Shown: positions 1-12,700, counted from the stretch's first letter. The stretch is DNA of 64,000 nucleotides from Diploscapter coronatus (GCA_964036155.1 OZ038422.1:15585201-15649200), one strand, 5' to 3'. Notes: generated by a model not told the origin, from the sequence alone. Program-made: numbers and translations.

Positions 1-227
1 TCGATTTTTCAAATTTTTGAGTTAGACCCCCAAATCATATACCATTTGATAGAGCTCGAAAAAGTGAGCAGCTTTTGTGAAGACACCTCGGAAAAATTTC
101 CATCGCTGAGAGCTCCAGACCGGAAAAACTGAAAATCCTACTTCATATTCGGGAATTTTTATCTCGAAAATATTTATTTATTCGTTAATGAGAATAGAAT
201 TGAAGACAATTGAACAAATGATTGAAT

Positions 228-906
228 TCACTGATAAATAAAATAGCACTCTCCGTTTATACAGTTCTGGTTGTACGGATTACAAGTCTTGGTCCCGCAT
301 TTAATGGGCTCTTCTGAAAATCGAACGACTCATTAGGTTATTTTATTTTAGAAGAAAAATGGTTGAATGCATTCAAATTTTAAACAAAATACAGTTAAGA
401 ATGGCTTACTTTTGACCTCGCACCAAGTTAATCCCAGTCTGTTCTGATCACATATCTTTCCTTGCGCCTCGCAGTTTCTCTCCTTGCAGGAGAGTTGGCC
501 TAAAATAAGACATATTTTTTCGGATGATTATTCTAAAACATATTCTGTAACTAACCGCATCTGTACTTTCCATCATCCTGCTTGATGCATTTTTCTGCGC
601 ACAATAATTTGTCAGTATTGCAGAATTTCACTGAAATCAGACGTTTGTCTTCATTAGTTTTCAAAATTGATGTCCTATCTAACTTTTTCGAAAATAAAAA
701 AAAATGAATTCCAAGAATTTGTTAATTCTTGCAGTTTTGACTTTTTAATTGTCAAAGTCAGAATTAAAAATTTTTAAAATAAACTTACTGTCGACTTCCG
801 AAGCGGACTGGACACATCCGAGAGTCACGAAGATAACCAAAATCGCCTGAACTAAAAACAATCAATTTTATTTTAAAAAATAACTCACCAATATGTAGTA
901 GTGCAT
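228..906 (-). CDS. small secreted 12-cysteine protein, copy 1
   Basis: Five exons: 906-889, 846-789, 630-556, 499-410 and 313-228, all GT-AG with closing phases, giving 108 aa. An N-terminal hydrophobic signal peptide (about residues 1-20) precedes a mature part with 12 cysteines spaced in short C-x2-8-C steps, as in nematode EB-module or TIL-like secreted proteins. I do not recognise a specific family, so no molecular function is assigned; such proteins act outside the cell. The next gene upstream (1520-2606) has the same exon plan, the same length and the same 12 cysteines, so the pair arose by tandem duplication. Confidence 0.8.
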
Positions 907-1519
907 CTTGAACAGAGTGTGTTCACAGACACCTAAAGCACGAATTTATATCGTTTATTTTTTGGTGAATGGAAGATTTGCGAAGAAAAATGGCACGTAC
1001 TTTATCGACTATAGATTGATCTCGAAGAAATAAACGACAACTGATACTTGCAAATATCGTGATCATGCTCGGGACAAACGTGCTGAACGAAAGAATTTTA
1101 TATCAGAAAATTGCAAATGATCTTTTGTCATTCTTTTGAATTTGCAAACGCACAGAACGAACTTATCCCCATTAACCGAAATTATTTTGGAAAAAATTGG
1201 AGTGAAATGAAGGGTTTTCTTAGGACCCATAACTTGAATTGACACAAATTAATTACTCTCATTGCATTCGGTCATGCTACGCACGGGAGAGCGAGACTGG
1301 AAAAATTGAGCGATAAATTTCTTCGGAAAAAATGTCTTGTTGAGAAAATGCTGGTTTTCATTCAACAATACGAATTTAATCAAAAATATGAATGAAAATT
1401 TTATTTATACTATTAAAAATCCATTTATTGTTTCCTAAAATCAACCCTATGATAAATAATGAAGAACAAAGCAAATAATTTTAATAAAAGTTTTAAATAG
1501 ATTTCTTAGACTGTTGGAT
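907..1519. other. intergenic, upstream of copy 1
   Basis: About 610 bp between the two tandem Cys-rich genes, holding the promoter side of copy 1 and the 3' flank of copy 2. Short reading frames here look like noise. No repeat or RNA gene was seen. Confidence 0.5.
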
Positions 1520-2606
1520 TTAGTGTAGTGGAGCGGGTACGCATTCTCCATCGCGACATTCCTCCTCATAAATCTTACAAACTTTGTCCCCGCATTTCTC
1601 TGCCACTTCTAAATATAAATTAAAATATACCTTTTCTTCTTTAATCTTATGAATATTGAACTCACAGGTAATAGGAATACATTGATAAAATTTGAGATAC
1701 ATCAAAATCTTCAATTCTTCTTTACTAATTAGTCTTACATTAAAAACGAATTTCGGAAATAAGAAAAATCATATTTTCATGAAGAAATAGCAAAAATTTT
1801 ATCCTAGACGTAAGGTGAATATTTTCCAAGCATTTGATTTGCTCTGTATGATAATTAAAAGACGAAAGGCTCACTTTTCTCTTGGCAGAAAGTGTTTCCC
1901 AATCTGGTCTGTCCGCACTCTTTTCCTTCAGCCTCGCAATTTCTGTCAGAACAAGACATGTGGCCTAAATTATTATTGCTCATCTCGATTTTCTCGGATT
2001 TTTCGACTAACGGCATTCATATTTTCCATCGTCTTCTTCCATGCAGTCCATTCCACAAAACGCTCCATCTTTGTTGCAGAACTTATCTAAAATCATTGTT
2101 TCAACATTGATTCTGGTCAGATTTGAGAATAATACGAAGAGTAAACTAATTAAATAAAATGTTTAAAGTGGGTATATTGATTTATAAGTACAGAGTGCGC
2201 CAAAAGTCTGGGTCGCTATAGATACTTTTGGAAAGGCCCTGTCTGCAGACAACTTCCGAATAGGAAAAAATCTCATAACTTTAATTAGCATCTCTAAACT
2301 AAAACCTTTTAATGCTATGGTTTCATATCATTTTGGACATGATTATATTTTCTACAGCCTCGAATCTGAATGCAAACAGTCCAGGCTCTTGGCGCACCCT
2401 ATAAATTTCATTCAAAATCGATAATTAAAATGTCAAAAAACAAAAATAACAAAGAGCCTTTAGGAATTGTAAATATGGTGCACATACCGTCAACTTTCTT
2501 GGCTGCTTGGACGTATCCAATAACAAAGAAAACGAAGCAAACAGTCTAAATTGATTTCATTGAGAGAGGAGCGTAAAAATTTAAAGCTTACCAGAACTTT
2601 GTACAT
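1520..2606 (-). CDS. small secreted 12-cysteine protein, copy 2
   Basis: Five exons: 2606-2592, 2545-2488, 2086-2012, 1964-1875 and 1608-1520, giving 108 aa, exactly the length of copy 1. Exons 2, 3 and 4 are 58, 75 and 90 nt in both copies and the split-codon phases match. A signal peptide (first ~20 residues) is followed by 12 cysteines aligning one for one with copy 1, including the shared run C-E-A-[QE]-G-K. The C-terminus is longer by a few residues after the last cysteine. Intron 2 carries a mariner-like inverted-repeat element. The role is unknown beyond being a secreted disulphide-rich protein. Confidence 0.8.
2191..2401. repeat. mariner-like MITE in intron 2 of copy 2
   Basis: The ends are inverted: CAGAGTGCGCCAAAAGTCTG on the left and the complement of a matching CTCTTGGCGCACCCTA on the right, both flanked by TA. 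There is no coding capacity. The TA flank and the CAG(A/G)GTGCGCC terminus fit a Tc1/mariner-type non-autonomous element. Confidence 0.75.
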
Positions 2607-3453
2607 CTTTGTCAAGCTGTGTTTTCTGGGGTCTGAAGATCATGCTTATTTATACTCACTTCACGGTACTTTTCTCGCGAAAACAATGATTGTGAACAGC
2701 GTGACCACTCGAGAAATGAAGCAAGCAAGATGAATCATTCATCACTGAAATGGGCATATCAAGATTTTCGCTATCAAAATTGACTGAATGAATCTATTTT
2801 TGAAGTTTTCATGGAGTAATCTTTACTCTGAACCTATAAAGTACTAACTTATCGATCTTTGGGTTGCATATGAATCTTTTCTGCAAAATTATGGTCCAAA
2901 GTAGAGAAAAAATCTATAACTGTTGTTCACATATACATTTTTTCTAATTAAGAAAAAAGAGTGGAACAATTCTACGAATGTCGGATAAGCCCTAAACCCA
3001 ATTCACCGAATGGATTCAGGTTTTCTTTCGAAGTCAATATGTTCTTATTCACGAATGTCTGCTTGCTTATTTTCATTTATTTTTATTTCAACACGTGGAA
3101 AATGCGATTACCGTGACCGTTTCATGCGCTAAAAGAGTCATTAGTCGACGAAAAGTCACAATTGAATAAAAAACGTCAATATACAAACACGGTAAACAAG
3201 TATATTCGTGTCAAATAGGGATAGGCAAATACTTTAATTAAAACATTTCGAATAAAAAGATGAAGAAACAATTTTCTAATATTTAACGCTAAAATCATGG
3301 ACAAAAAAACTCCAAAACCCCTAAAATGCAAATACAAAATTTTGTCTGTCGCTGAAATCTACAAAATATTTTAGTTCATGATAGCAAATAGTCAAAAGTG
3401 TCATTGATAGAAGCAAATAATTTGTTTATCTTGAAACGAGTATAAATATAATT
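2607..3453. other. intergenic
   Basis: About 850 bp of AT-rich sequence between copy 2 and the srsx receptor. No open frame, RNA gene or clear repeat was seen. Confidence 0.5.
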
Positions 3454-6398
3454 TTATTGAAATTGAACACTTCTACTTCTATGGCCTCGTATCTCCGGTA
3501 ATTCCGAACTGATCTGATTCAACCTTCTTCCAGTCACTTCCCCGTAGTGCGAAGTCACATTTATCGAGTTGCTTCTGTCCGATTTCCCTATTTGCCGTCG
3601 GAAACCGAACAAATTTTGTATAGCTTTTCGATATTCATGACTGAAAATGGACAGTTGAAGAGCAAGAAATTGGAATAATACAGTGGCGCACTAAAGCTTG
3701 GAACAATTCCTGATATTTGATTTGCTGGTTTTTGAAATTTTCATAAATCCGGCAGTGATGAAATTTTGAGAATCAATATCACTCGATATCATACCCAAGT
3801 CGGAAGAATTCTCTAAAATCTGTTTGAAATATTTCATAAACCCATGCATTGTCCTAAACTTTTGCACACTGCCTTACATTTACTCACTTGATGAAATAGA
3901 ATATGAAAACATTGCATGTCATAGCCATATTCACCGGTATTCCAGCATATATTTGATAAACTACCTGAAATCGAGGAAAATATGCAATTATAACGAACTT
4001 TTCTTTTATTACACTCAAAAATTATTCGACGATTCTCAAAATTGTATGTTTGAAATATTTATAGAAAAATCCAAGTTTTAGCAAACTTTTGCGCCAAATA
4101 TCGCACTTTCTATGGAAAAATAGTGCAGGCTTAATTCTAAAGATCTTTCAAAGGTCTAATGTAGTATTTATGATTATTTTACACGATGAATAGGACGTAA
4201 TTGGAATTTACCTGCATAAAGGGGTTTGAAGAAAGAACAAATCCGAAGGTATTGACAACTGTGGTCAAGAGCCAGCCGCAAACTACTAACAGTACAGTTA
4301 TGAAGATTGAAAAATAAACGGACCGAAAGTTTTTGCCTGAAAAAAAAAATTCTAAAATGTAAAATCACATACAAAAATTGTTTGGGTGACAAAATGAATG
4401 TCTTCCCTCAAAATATCATTTTTACTCCTATGCAAATTTTCTATGAAGGTTTTTATCGTTCGTGGGTTATTTAATGTTCTTATCGTTTCAAAAACTACTC
4501 CATATATTAATTCGAAGATCTTAACGAACTGAAATGCTTCCTACTTTGAGTAATTGCAGAAATCAATCTGTAATATATCATCAAATTTTTCAATCCTTCT
4601 CATTTCGCTGAAATGCTATTCTTGTGCAGACACCTTCAACTTCCTTCTTCTATCGACTTATTATCAACTACTTGACAAAATGAAAGATAATTGATAAATT
4701 GAAGTAACCCTATTTTCTACGTGCAAATTTAGCAATAGATGTCACGAAACCCTCAATTACTTCCGTATTTGTTTCATCCTAATATGCTCCAAATGGAAAT
4801 TCACAAAAACGAGACAGCATAAAATAATAATTGACTTATTCTGCTGGATTTCAAACGAAACGTGACTTTGTTATTCTTTTACTATAGTAACAGGTGTGCA
4901 GATAATAGAGAATTTTCAACATGTCTAGAAACTTCATCGTTTGAATTAATATTGCACAACTGAAGGTTTGCAAATTAGCCTAAGTGCGAAGTTTACGCTG
5001 CAATATGAACTTTCAGATTTTCTAGCTGTTAGTCACCAACTAAATAAATTGTCGTCATAAAGCTTTCTAATCGTCACTTGATGAATTATCAAGGAAGTAA
5101 CGAATCGGTAGCATTTTACGTAGAAAAATTTTAAGATCAGCAGTTATGCAGAAAACGCTCCCAGAAGGAATATCTTTTACGAAATAGCTTAATTTTTCCT
5201 ATTCATTCAAAGGAACTTTTATGCAACATGATTACAAAACCATCTTTCAATGCTCATAATATTCATTTTATCATCCTTTCTTGCAAAAGCTATGACCTTT
5301 GAGTCTTTAGATTATCAAAATTGGATTATTCTCTCTTACTTGTTGTAGTTCTGTTGATCAGACAGAATGTGATTCCATAGATGAAAATGACTGGAATGTA
5401 AATCGAATAACTCCCGTAGGTGAACACTTCAAAGGCGAAACCATTCATTCCTAGAGGTATCATGCATGTCGAATATCTGAAAGAAAATGTGTATTAAAAA
5501 TGTCCAGGAAGTCCAAAACTATTTAAAAAAAAAAAAAAACAGATTTTGATTAAATTCCAGTAAAATATTACTAGTAATGTTACACGCATTTTAGAAAATA
5601 TTAATTTTAGTTTTTTTTAGATAAAATAAGTTTATCTTGCATACCTATTCGGATCGCGGTAGATAAATGATAAATACAGTGCTGTAAATGTAAATGAACA
5701 TGGAAGAATGAGTAATGTAGTAATGTAGAATTTTGGAGATTCTTGCAAATGTCGGTAGCTAAAATGCCTAGTTTTCAACAAAAAAAGTCTGAAGATACCG
5801 ATTACCTCATCGGATATTTAACAGCTAAAAATCGGTCGATTCCGAGCGATAAATGCAGAGGTCCACCGAGATTGCAACCGATTAAAGGCACGAATAGCAC
5901 CCAAAAACATTGAGCTTGTGTTGCTTGCACTGAAATATCAAATAAGTGATGGGAAATTAAATAAGCTGTTTTGTTGAGTTTATAAATGGAGATAATATGG
6001 CCAAAAACTATTTCAACGATCCATCTTTTCTACCAATCTTCTTTATTGATAAATGAAAGGATCAGTCGAATATCACTAGTGAGTCTTTTCTAATGGCCCA
6101 AGTTAGAGGAATAATCAATGAAAATCAGTTACACTGTGTAAAATATTGATATCCGTATGGAAAATGTCCAGCTTGATGGAGCATGTCCGCTAAACAGCAG
6201 AGTCCAATAAGTACATGGCAAGGTAGTCGAAGTCTTCTGATTCAGATAGAGTCAAATTTATTTTAATAACACTTACGTTGATTTGAATGTTGCCACAACC
6301 ATGATGAAATTCCCTATAACTCCAACTACCGAGTTTATGGTGTAGAAGAGAACAATCGGCAGAAAAATCGCACGTTCATCCTGATCGTTTCCAGCCAT
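3454..6398 (-). CDS. serpentine chemoreceptor, class srsx
   Basis: Eight exons: 6398-6277, 6236-6133, 5929-5806, 5758-5645, 5476-5340, 4336-4212, 3964-3888 and 3640-3454, giving 329 aa. The seven membrane segments are in order. TM1 has the GNF motif (GVIGNFIMVVATF). TM3 ends in the DRY-like I-D-R-F-L-A-V-K-Y-P. TM7 ends F-Y-F-I-N-H-E-Y-R-K-A-I, the srsx signature just before the cytoplasmic tail. A TTGCAG acceptor lies 8 nt before the ATG, as for trans-splicing. These receptors are thought to sense small molecules at sensory neuron cilia; the ligand is unknown. The gene looks intact. Intron 7 is almost entirely a mobile element. Confidence 0.88.
3681..3874. repeat. mariner-like MITE filling intron 7 of the srsx gene
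   Basis: The left end CAGTGGCGCACTAAAGCTTG matches the complement of the right end (CAGTGTGCAAAAGTTTAGGA), and each side has a TA. The host intron spans 3641-3887, so about 194 of its 247 bp are element. Confidence 0.7.
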
Positions 6399-7413
6399 TT
6401 TTAATCTGCAACATGACAGGTAAATCTAAACACTTCCACACAATGTCGCATTCTTTAACGAAGAAAAACAACGCCTTTATTTATGTATCTTCATTGTAGT
6501 GAACTGAAAGTCCAATGAACATACCATATCTTGATGCTAATGGAATTTAAACGGAAGTTCAGGATTAAAATTTAAAAAATCGATATCCCAAGGATTACGG
6601 TTATAGATTTTTGCTTCTTCATTCCCTTTCGCGTGTCGATTTTGCGCATGCTGTTTGTAGAAAAAACATAAAATAGTGCTTTCATAAATTATTCGACCGA
6701 CAAATGGCTTTATTTATTCGAAGTAAAATTTTGAAGAGTCAATAAATAAAATATGGTTTTTGATCAGGGCTGTTGCGGAAGTTCCGATTCCACAAATTCC
6801 GGCGATTTTTGCCACCGGAATTTTCGATTCCGACTCCGACTCCGCGAAAATTTCAAATGTCACTTCCGATTCCGGATTTTTTAAATTCGATTCCGCAACA
6901 ACCCTGTTTTTGATAGAAGACTTTTTAAATATCTGATAATTCGTCACAAATGTTAAAAAATGCGTGACTATAATTGCAAATGCAATATTTCCGAACAAAA
7001 TAATTCAAATTCCTAGCTCTGAGCGTGAATATGGTCGTTAGTAAGCAATTTAATCGCACAATTTCTCTAATTTGCTTTGCCATAATCGCAAATTCAACTC
7101 GTAGTCTAACTCCGCCTACCTTATTTTTCTCCGAAATCCGTGCACTTTTCGATTGATGAAATAGTTTTTTATTAACAAAGAAATGTCCATGCCGAATTTA
7201 AAAATTAATTTAACATTATTATGTTATTAGTAAAATCATACGTTAAGCTCCCTTACACGAAAATTGGATTTATTCAATTCCATTTTACAAAATATGGGAT
7301 GTTAGATAATGTACTCTAGAAAAATAAAACTGCAAGAACATGGTAAAATATTATGAAAATGTTTAATTCAGTTCATAAAAAATGTAGTCCAAATCTGCCA
7401 AAATAGAATTTGC
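6399..7413. other. intergenic between srsx and SDR genes
   Basis: About 1 kb, AT-rich, holding one hAT-like element (listed separately). No gene was seen; an open frame over 6714-6998 is made by the element itself. Confidence 0.5.
6765..6906. repeat. hAT-like MITE, 142 bp
   Basis: Terminal inverted repeat CAGGGCTGTTGCGGAA, with a near-perfect complement at the right end. It is flanked by the exact 8-bp direct repeat TTTTTGAT at 6757-6764 and 6907-6914. The 8-bp duplication and the CAGGG terminus identify the hAT superfamily. The interior is rich in TTCCGATTCCG repeats, and there is no transposase. Confidence 0.88.
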
Positions 7414-9769
7414 TCAGAAAGGAATGACTTCGAGGTTTCTGGTAAACAATCCGCCGGTGTGTTCCTTATTCAGTAAAACGATGCTATCCACCAAATCGCT
7501 GGTGCACTCGTCCACCTAAAGAATAATTTGTTAGCTTTTTCCAAGCCCAGCTTTTAATTTACCGGAACTTCGGCATTTTTCCCGCCCATGTCAGTTCTGA
7601 AATGAATTTTGATTCTTTAAGCATGACGTTTTGAATTTTTTCAATGTTATTCATGAAAAATTTGCAACATTAGAAATAAACACATAGGCATGATATCGAA
7701 TTTAGTTTCCTACAATTTCATATATTTCTATGTTGCCATTTTGTCCATACTGCGAGATTATGATCAGAGATGGACCGGAACTTCCGACTCCGATACCGGT
7801 GTCTCGAAAAATTAGAGTTTCGATATTGGCCTCTCGAAAAAATTCGATTTTGGTTCCGAATTTTTTCAAAAGTCGATTCCGGCCCACCCTGGTTATGATA
7901 AACCCAGGTCAACTTGTAACTGTAACATAAAAAGCGCTTACTGTACCCAACCGGGATGTACAGCAGTTACCAGAATATGGTCGGTCTCGACGTCGTGGGC
8001 TATGATTCTGGACGCTTGATTAAGAGCACTCTGAAAGTACAATGACTCATTCTATAATTTGATTCAATTATTTCAGCATATGGTGAAATGTCCATTTTCA
8101 GAAAGTGTTGAAGTAGAATTTCGTATTTTCACGTAGTTTAACGAATTTCTTGCAGCATAGCTTTAGTGATAATGGTCAGGGGTGGGCTATAGTTAAGCGG
8201 TAGATGAAATATTTCGAATATAGAAAACGATATCGAAAAGCTGTTTCGGACATTCTAATAGGATACAATTTTCTCTACAGGATGCAAAGCAAACAGTTAG
8301 GATTGACTCTCTCCATTTTGTGAGTTAGATTCCGGCCACTTCCGGTTCCGGTCCCGATTCCGGCACTTTCCGGAATCTAGTTCATAAAATCGATGCCGTA
8401 ATCGAAATTTTCAATTTCTCTTTCTATCTGATGGAGAACATTTTCCTGCATATTAATGCTGAAAACCATTTTTGATAGCATGTCCCGTTGTCAAGATATT
8501 TCAAAGATTCGAAAATTTTGACCCTCACTCCCAGCCCACCCCTGATAATGATACTGATGTAAGTAAGCGTTTCGTCTGGAATTTTGAAATTAAAATAATA
8601 GTTTAATCTTCTGTGACATGTGAATGACGTACCTTACTCATGCAGTAGTCAAGCACTTTAACTCTCCCAGTGAAAGACTTTTTGGGAATGGATATGGACC
8701 CGAGATTCGATGAGATTTGGACGATGGCAGCGCGAGAGGAGGAGAATTCGTCGCCTGGCACCAAATCAGCAGCCCGTTTGATCAAAGGGTAGAACATCTG
8801 AATGATTGAAGAATTATCCTAGTTTTGAAAATATTTTTTATGGAAAATTATTTTTAAAAAATCAGCAATTACTTGATATTGTTTTAATCTTTACAATTTT
8901 TTCTGTAAACTTTCAACTTTTCGAACTAAAATCGAATTTTCTACATACCTGCATCATGATCACAGCCCCAGTTGTGTTGACATTCATCAACTCATTTATC
9001 ATTTTCCGATCGGGTTTCGAGAAGAAATCGTACCCAGTCAAAATTGCGGCGTTATTGATGAGAATTGTCAGGCCCTTGTCTCCAACTATAGAATCGACCT
9101 AAAAATAAATCTTATAGCTTGTATATATACAGTAGCGAACAAAGTATCCGATCACTTATACAAATTTTAATGTCTGGTTCTGACGCTTGTGATGCTCGAA
9201 TTCAATTGCAACTGGACAAGCAATATTTTAGTGCTTGATAATCGCTTTATATTCGCAAAATTTCATTCGAATTGAATCATCACCACAAATGTCAAAGTCA
9301 AGCATTCAAAATTTCATAGATGACTGGATACTTTTGTCCGTTATTGTATCATGTCAGGCTAACAAATAATTCAGCCTGTTTTGAAATAAATTAAGCTGAA
9401 TTTTAGGTTAAATTTGTAGTATAAAATCATGGCGTCATTCACTAGCTATAAAAATTTGTTTGGATATAATGAATCGTCAAAATTTATTGATCAGGAACTA
9501 ATTATCACTTGCCTTTTTCACCGCTTCTTCAATCGACTTGTCGCAAGAAACGTCCAATTCAACGATATGCAGACGTTTGTCATTGATTGCATGAAGGTCC
9601 TATGAAATCGGTTGGAAAAAGATATTTATAAAATTATTGCCTTCACATTATCCGAACTCCTGCATCCAGCGATGACAATATCGACGTCTTTTCTCTCCAG
9701 GAATTTCCTGATCAGTCCTAGACCGATTCCTCTGGATGAGCCACTTACCAGAACGCTGTGAATCGCCAT
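7414..9769 (-). CDS. short-chain dehydrogenase, sniffer/C-factor type
   Basis: Seven exons: 9769-9647, 9599-9513, 9098-8949, 8797-8633, 8030-7942, 7596-7563 and 7515-7414, giving 249 aa. A classical Rossmann fold: the cofactor loop S-G-S-S-R-G-I-G (residues ~9-16), NNAA near residue 90, the catalytic Y-C-M-S-K (Tyr171, Lys175), then V-H-P-G-W-V-Q-T-D-M-G-G, a hallmark of the sniffer/C-factor carbonyl reductases. It should reduce carbonyl substrates with NAD(P)H in the cytosol; the substrate is unknown. Intron 2 starts with GC (AAG|GCAAGT), which the phase and family fit both require. A TTTTTCAG acceptor lies a few bases before the ATG. Three introns carry inverted-repeat elements. Confidence 0.9.
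7765..7891. repeat. hAT-like MITE in SDR intron 5
   Basis: The ends CAGAGATGGACCGGAA and complement of TTCCGGCCCACCCTG pair imperfectly. The flanks ATTATGAT (7757-7764) and GTTATGAT (7892-7899) are a 7/8 target duplication. The interior again has TTCCG-rich repeats. Confidence 0.75.
8177..8544. repeat. hAT-like MITE in SDR intron 4
   Basis: Ends CAGGGGTGGGCT and AGCCCACCCCTG are perfect inverted repeats. Flanks ATAATGGT and ATAATGAT form a 7/8 8-bp duplication. At 368 bp it is the longest hAT-like copy here. It has no coding frame. Confidence 0.82.
9130..9346. repeat. mariner-like MITE in SDR intron 2
   Basis: Left end CAGTAGCGAACAAAGTATCC; the right end is the inverted form (complement CAATAACGGACAAAAGTATC). 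Both ends are flanked by TA. It sits inside the GC-AG intron of the dehydrogenase gene. Confidence 0.8.
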
Positions 9770-12700
9770 TTTTGCCCTGAAAAACTTTTACATGAGCAGA
9801 AAGTGGAAAGTTTGATCAATCAATAACATAGAAAGTGTCAAAGAAATTATTAGAAGGAACACTACAGATAGGCAAGTAATTGATCGATATGTTCAGAAAA
9901 TGATGGGAAATTAATGAGATGGGACAAAATGATAAGGCATTGAGATACGAGAACAACTCTATAATAAATATTTAGAAATTGTCTTCGAAGTAAACGAATT
10001 CGCAGACTGTCAATATGATTATCATTCTTTCACTCTTAAAATTTCACCTTCAGGACTCATCCGATTTACAGTGGTGAAAAAAGTATTGGATCACCCACAT
10101 ACACGGTTGAAATTCAATTCAAACTTATGTACTTATCGAATTGAGCTGAAACTTGGCATACTTGCAGGTTTTACATATGTCCTTATTTGTGTCAAATTTC
10201 ATCTCAATCCTATACAGGTGAAAAGGGCTGAACGAGTAACTGAAAACAGGCGAAGATATGATAGGGTGACCCAACACTTTCTTCCGCTACTGTATTTACT
10301 CCTTCATGATAATGATTGAGGAGATCATTAATCATCACAACTGAACAATATTCTTCTCGGTTTGATTATGGTCATCAGATTTTCTTTTCCGAATAAACTG
10401 ATAGGACAAATCACGTGACGTCAGATTCTTTATGTCCCCGAGGAATACTATTGTCACATTTCACAAGTTGCAAAATGACACATAGCCTGAGTAAAAGTGT
10501 CAAGTTATACTTTTTCTCGGCTTTTTTATCGCATCCCATCAAGATGCGTCGCACATAGCTCTGGCTCCAAAAATAATCGACTTTGAATGACTTCGTGAAT
10601 TATTTATGCCAAAACACATCGGTGTTGAAAGCGAATTCTAACGAATTTTTGACATAATTAGAGAATTCGTCTGTCCGCCTCAGCCTCATTCATTTATTTC
10701 ACTATTTCATCGAGCTCTCTTATAGAGGAAAGGGAGGGCATTTCCCTGCTTCCTTGCTTCATCAAGAGGCTTTTCATTATTCGGTGCCGTCTTTCTATCT
10801 TTCTCTTTCCATTTTCCGTCTTTCTACATTTCTTCAGCGAGGATCTTCACATTCCTTGCACTTCATCTTCCTCTTTTCTCTTTTTCTCGTTCTTTCTCCC
10901 CCTTTTCCTCCTCTTTCTTCATATTTCTCTTCTTTCTACCTCTTTCCCTACATCATTTGCCGTGCTCTCTCACTCTTTCTCTCCTGCCTCTCCCACATTA
11001 TTCATGCGCGAATTTGGGCAGCAGTCGCCTCACTGCGAAGGACCGAGGGCCCAGCTTTGCAGCTCCAGTCCCATTTTCATCCCTTCCCCGTCTCGTTAAA
11101 ACACTTTCAATTATTATTAGATTTGCCGGAAAATGCTATCTTTCATATTTCTCTGAGATTTTCATTTTTTCCGGAGACAACAAAAAAATTTGAAAATCTA
11201 CGTTTCTGTACTTTCCCTCATTTTTTCCGTTCCATTTCTGACAATTTCGGAATTCATTTCAGAAAAGGACAGAAAAAGCCAGATAGATGTTTATTATTCC
11301 ACAAAGAAATTAGAAAGATCATGTAAAATCCCTGCAAATCCTCGAATTTCATTGTTTTTGCGTTTGGCGACAAAGGCATCCCCCTCTCCATTCGAAATGC
11401 ATAGATTATTCGACTCGAAAATCGATCTGCTTCTTCATTTTTCTGCTTCATTTTCAGTTGAAGAACGCGAATTTTGCGTGTCGCTTTGCTCTGTCTACCT
11501 TCTTTTTTCTTCATCTTATTTTTATGCTTTTTGACCCTCTATGTAATGAGACAATGGCATTACGTTCGTCGCTCGCCTTTTTCGAATTGAAAATTTTTTA
11601 CTCATTTATGAAAATCCATATTATTTCAGTTTATTAGACCTAAAAAGGAGAATTCGCTTTGATTTCAAATCTATGCTAGATCACACAGTAGAACTTTATG
11701 CAAATTTTAACTATACAATTCCGAAAATTCCTCGCTCAGCGATATTTTGCCACGGTGAATCTCTTTGAGCAAATAGAAAAAGTTCCTGTTCTGTGGATTT
11801 GCGCCTTGTCGAATTTCGTCATTCGTGCCCCCTATTTGCCCGTTGTTTCATCATTTGTGTTGCGGTCTCATTTTCATCTGATATTTGTGTTTGATGAAGA
11901 GCCCTTTCTTCTTGCTAGACTGAGAGCCAAAGATATCTTCCAGTTGAAATGCAGGGTTAGGAGATAGGCTTGGCTCAGGACCAGTGAGCCGCTAGCTGGC
12001 TGTGCTGATTGTGAGCGGGGCAGCCAGGTCCAGGAAATCAGTGAGAAAGATTGATCGACTCGTTTTGCTGTCCGACGCGGCCCATTGTAGACATGAATTC
12101 AGTCCAATTCTTCACTTATTACGATTGTTTATTTCCTCACTATTGATTTATCGTTCATTTTAGGTGCTTTGGTGCCAAGATGCCGAAAATGTTAAACTTG
12201 AAAAATAATATTCTGAAACAAGGAAATAATACTCTTTCATTATTAGTTGAGAATTTCTTACTAAAATCGCATTCTTCCCTAAGATTTTAATCGATCCATA
12301 ATCAATTTAAAGAACCAACAACTCTATCCCCAGCTCATTATTGCACTACAAAATAAGCACCAGATGTTCGAATTTTTCGTCGTGTCGCTTAAAAATTCCC
12401 ACGAGCAGCAAAGGGTCCACTTTCGAAGCGAAAAGAACGTCGCAAAATGCGGAAACCTTTCTTTTAACTGCCAATCACTTGTCGAAGTTTCTGCAGGATT
12501 TTTCGAGTGATGATGTTCTACTCGTTTCTAGACAGAAGTACTACAAGATTTTCTGCTAGATTGATTCAAGTTTTGTTTCATTTCCTTGTTATACTTTTTG
12601 TCTGTATGTGCACTAACTTCTTGTCCTTAATTTGTGCAATTCCTGTAGAATTAAAAAAAAAACCCCCCTTGATTAAGGAATGTAGTGAATCATTGAATTT

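Noticed and set aside
6714..6998. 94-codon minus-strand frame with Ser/Glu repeats
   Set aside because: The repeats come from the TTCCG-rich interior of the hAT-like element.
10754..11534. Long open frames on both strands (up to 190 codons)
   Set aside because: They arise from a C/T-rich plus strand that lacks stop codons; the translation is Ser/Phe/Leu-rich low complexity, with no splice or domain support.
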